Assembly (NCBI GenBank): GCA_049317525.1
Contig: JBMOIC010000001.1
Coordinates: forward strand, 62,001-126,000
Source of the DNA: UBA961 sp049317525
Lineage (GTDB): Bacteria; Bacteroidota; Ignavibacteria; Kapaibacteriales; UBA961
DNA length: 64,000 bases
Direction: 5' to 3'
Position 1 is the first letter of the stretch. Each line of letters begins with the position of its first letter. This document shows positions 63,371 to 64,000 of this stretch, piece after piece. Below the pieces are notes generated by a model. The model was given only the letters and a program-made list of their open reading frames with translations, was not told where the DNA came from and searched no databases. A program made the translations under genes and the position numbers.

Positions 63371-64000
63371 GAATGGGCTCTTCATTATTTTTGGGAGGTT
63401 CTGGAATTCGATTTTCTATTGGTAATTGTCCAGGAGCTAATACATCTAATGAATCTTGTTCTGAGGGTTCAAAGCCAAAAGATGTTTGCCTATAACCTAT
63501 GGATGGATCTCTATAAATTTTGCCCATCATTCTGCCCCAAATTGGTGCAGCTGCTTTACCACCTTGGGCATACCAACCAGTAAATTTAATTCTTCGATCA
63601 TCAAATCCAACCCACACTCCGGCTGCTAATTGTGGGGTTAAACCAATAAACCAAGCATCAGCATAATCATTTGTGGTTCCAGTTTTACCGGCTGCTTCAA
63701 ATGGATAGAACTCTTTTACAGAAGCAGCGGTTCCACCTTGAACAACTCCTCTCATCATTTTTACCATTGCTTTTGCAATCGATGGTTGAAGGGCATCTGT
63801 TAACTGTAATTGCTTTTTTCTTTCATATAATATATTGCCTCTTCTGTCTTCAATTTTGGTAATAATGATAGGATCGATACTAATTCCTTGATTTAAAAAA
63901 GTACCAAATGCAGAAGTAATTTCTAAAGGTGTTATTTCTTCAGCTCCTAGAGCTAATGTAGGATAAGGATCTAATGTAGATTTTATACCCATCCTATGAG
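63363..64000 (-). CDS. Penicillin-binding protein 1A, C-terminal fragment (5' beyond window)
   Basis: The last 212 residues of a class A PBP transpeptidase; the frame stays open to base 64000 (HRMGIKST). The KTG box EAAGKTGTTNDYADAWFIG is intact, with GVWVGFDDRR after it, as in PBP1A/MrcA. The glycosyltransferase domain and the SxxK and SxN motifs lie outside the window. The tail is short and acidic. It makes glycan and cross-links in the periplasm. Confidence 0.92.
   Translation of the reverse strand, partial: HRMGIKSTLDPYPTLALGAEEITPLEITSAFGTFLNQGISIDPIIITKIEDRRGNILYERKKQLQLTDALQPSIAKAMVKMMRGVVQGGTAASVKEFYPFEAAGKTGTTNDYADAWFIGLTPQLAAGVWVGFDDRRIKFTGWYAQGGKAAAPIWGRMMGKIYRDPSIGYRQTSFGFEPSEQDSLDVLAPGQLPIENRIPEPPKNNEEPIHE

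Noticed and set aside
1..64000. Mobile elements, prophage, CRISPR arrays, tRNA or rRNA genes.
   Set aside because: No transposase, integrase, phage or Cas domain, no regularly spaced repeats, and no tRNA-like cloverleaf or rRNA motif was found by reading; a tRNAscan or Rfam scan was not possible here.

Overview
The window is AT-rich, densely packed chromosomal DNA from a Gram-negative bacterium of the Bacteroidota/Chlorobiota (FCB) group. Four kinds of evidence support this. Three secreted proteins have C-terminal type IX secretion (T9SS)-like sorting domains. There is a GWxTD-domain protein. Several intergenic regions carry the Bacteroidota-type promoter -7 box TAnnTTTG, in two cases with a correctly spaced TTG -33 box. 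The family set also fits (UMF1 transporter, DUF3098-like, DUF4197, Kapabacteria/Ignavibacteria-like envelope proteins). A placement near Kapaibacteria or Ignavibacteria is an inference only. dapF and a murE with the DNPR motif imply meso-diaminopimelate peptidoglycan. No rRNA, tRNA, insertion sequence, prophage or CRISPR array was seen.

Layout: 1-7.9 kb holds a partial secreted protein, rimO (minus), then a tightly overlapping plus-strand run suhB-dapF-ruvC-nudix-GlcD/GlcF fusion. 7.9-13.2 kb holds a UMF1 transporter (minus) and the division cluster ftsQ-ftsA-ftsZ, closed by a strong terminator. 13.2-17.7 kb holds a T9SS cargo protein, purC-purB and two small proteins. 17.7-23.1 kb is a type I-like export operon (ABC transporter, HlyD adaptor, TolC, TetR regulator) with a perfect 19-bp palindrome before it. 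23.2-30.3 kb holds a DMT transporter, a FemAB-like/glycosyltransferase group, nuoA-nuoB, an FKBP lipoprotein and a GT-C enzyme. 30.3-36.1 kb holds a GWxTD protein, ruvX/yqgF, a DUF4197 protein, pnuC, a putative outer-membrane protein, a PASTA protein and a DHH phosphoesterase.

36.1-43.4 kb is the classical lipid cluster on the minus strand: DUF177-rpmF-plsX-fabH-fabD-fabG-acpP, then fabF, then rnc. Two intrinsic terminators isolate fabF. 43.6-54.1 kb on the plus strand holds tryptophan 2,3-dioxygenase, comF, an Fn3-like lipoprotein, tsaB, an ElaA-like acetyltransferase, murE, rlpA, an M1 peptidase and ptsI. 54.1-64 kb on the minus strand holds a pbp1A fragment, a FAH-family enzyme, two envelope lipoproteins, Wza-like and Wzz-like polysaccharide export proteins, a cobalamin riboswitch, a secreted beta-propeller-like protein, a CobC-like phosphatase and rodA.

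The most interesting signal is the cobalamin riboswitch (57588-57703, minus strand) directly before a secreted beta-propeller-like protein with a T9SS tail, followed by a CobC-like phosphatase. This looks like a vitamin B12 capture/processing locus, in which a BtuG-like role is carried by a T9SS-exported protein instead of a lipoprotein. The other signals worth testing are the TetR palindrome before the efflux operon, the isolated fabF unit, and convergent gene pairs that share a single TTAA double stop.
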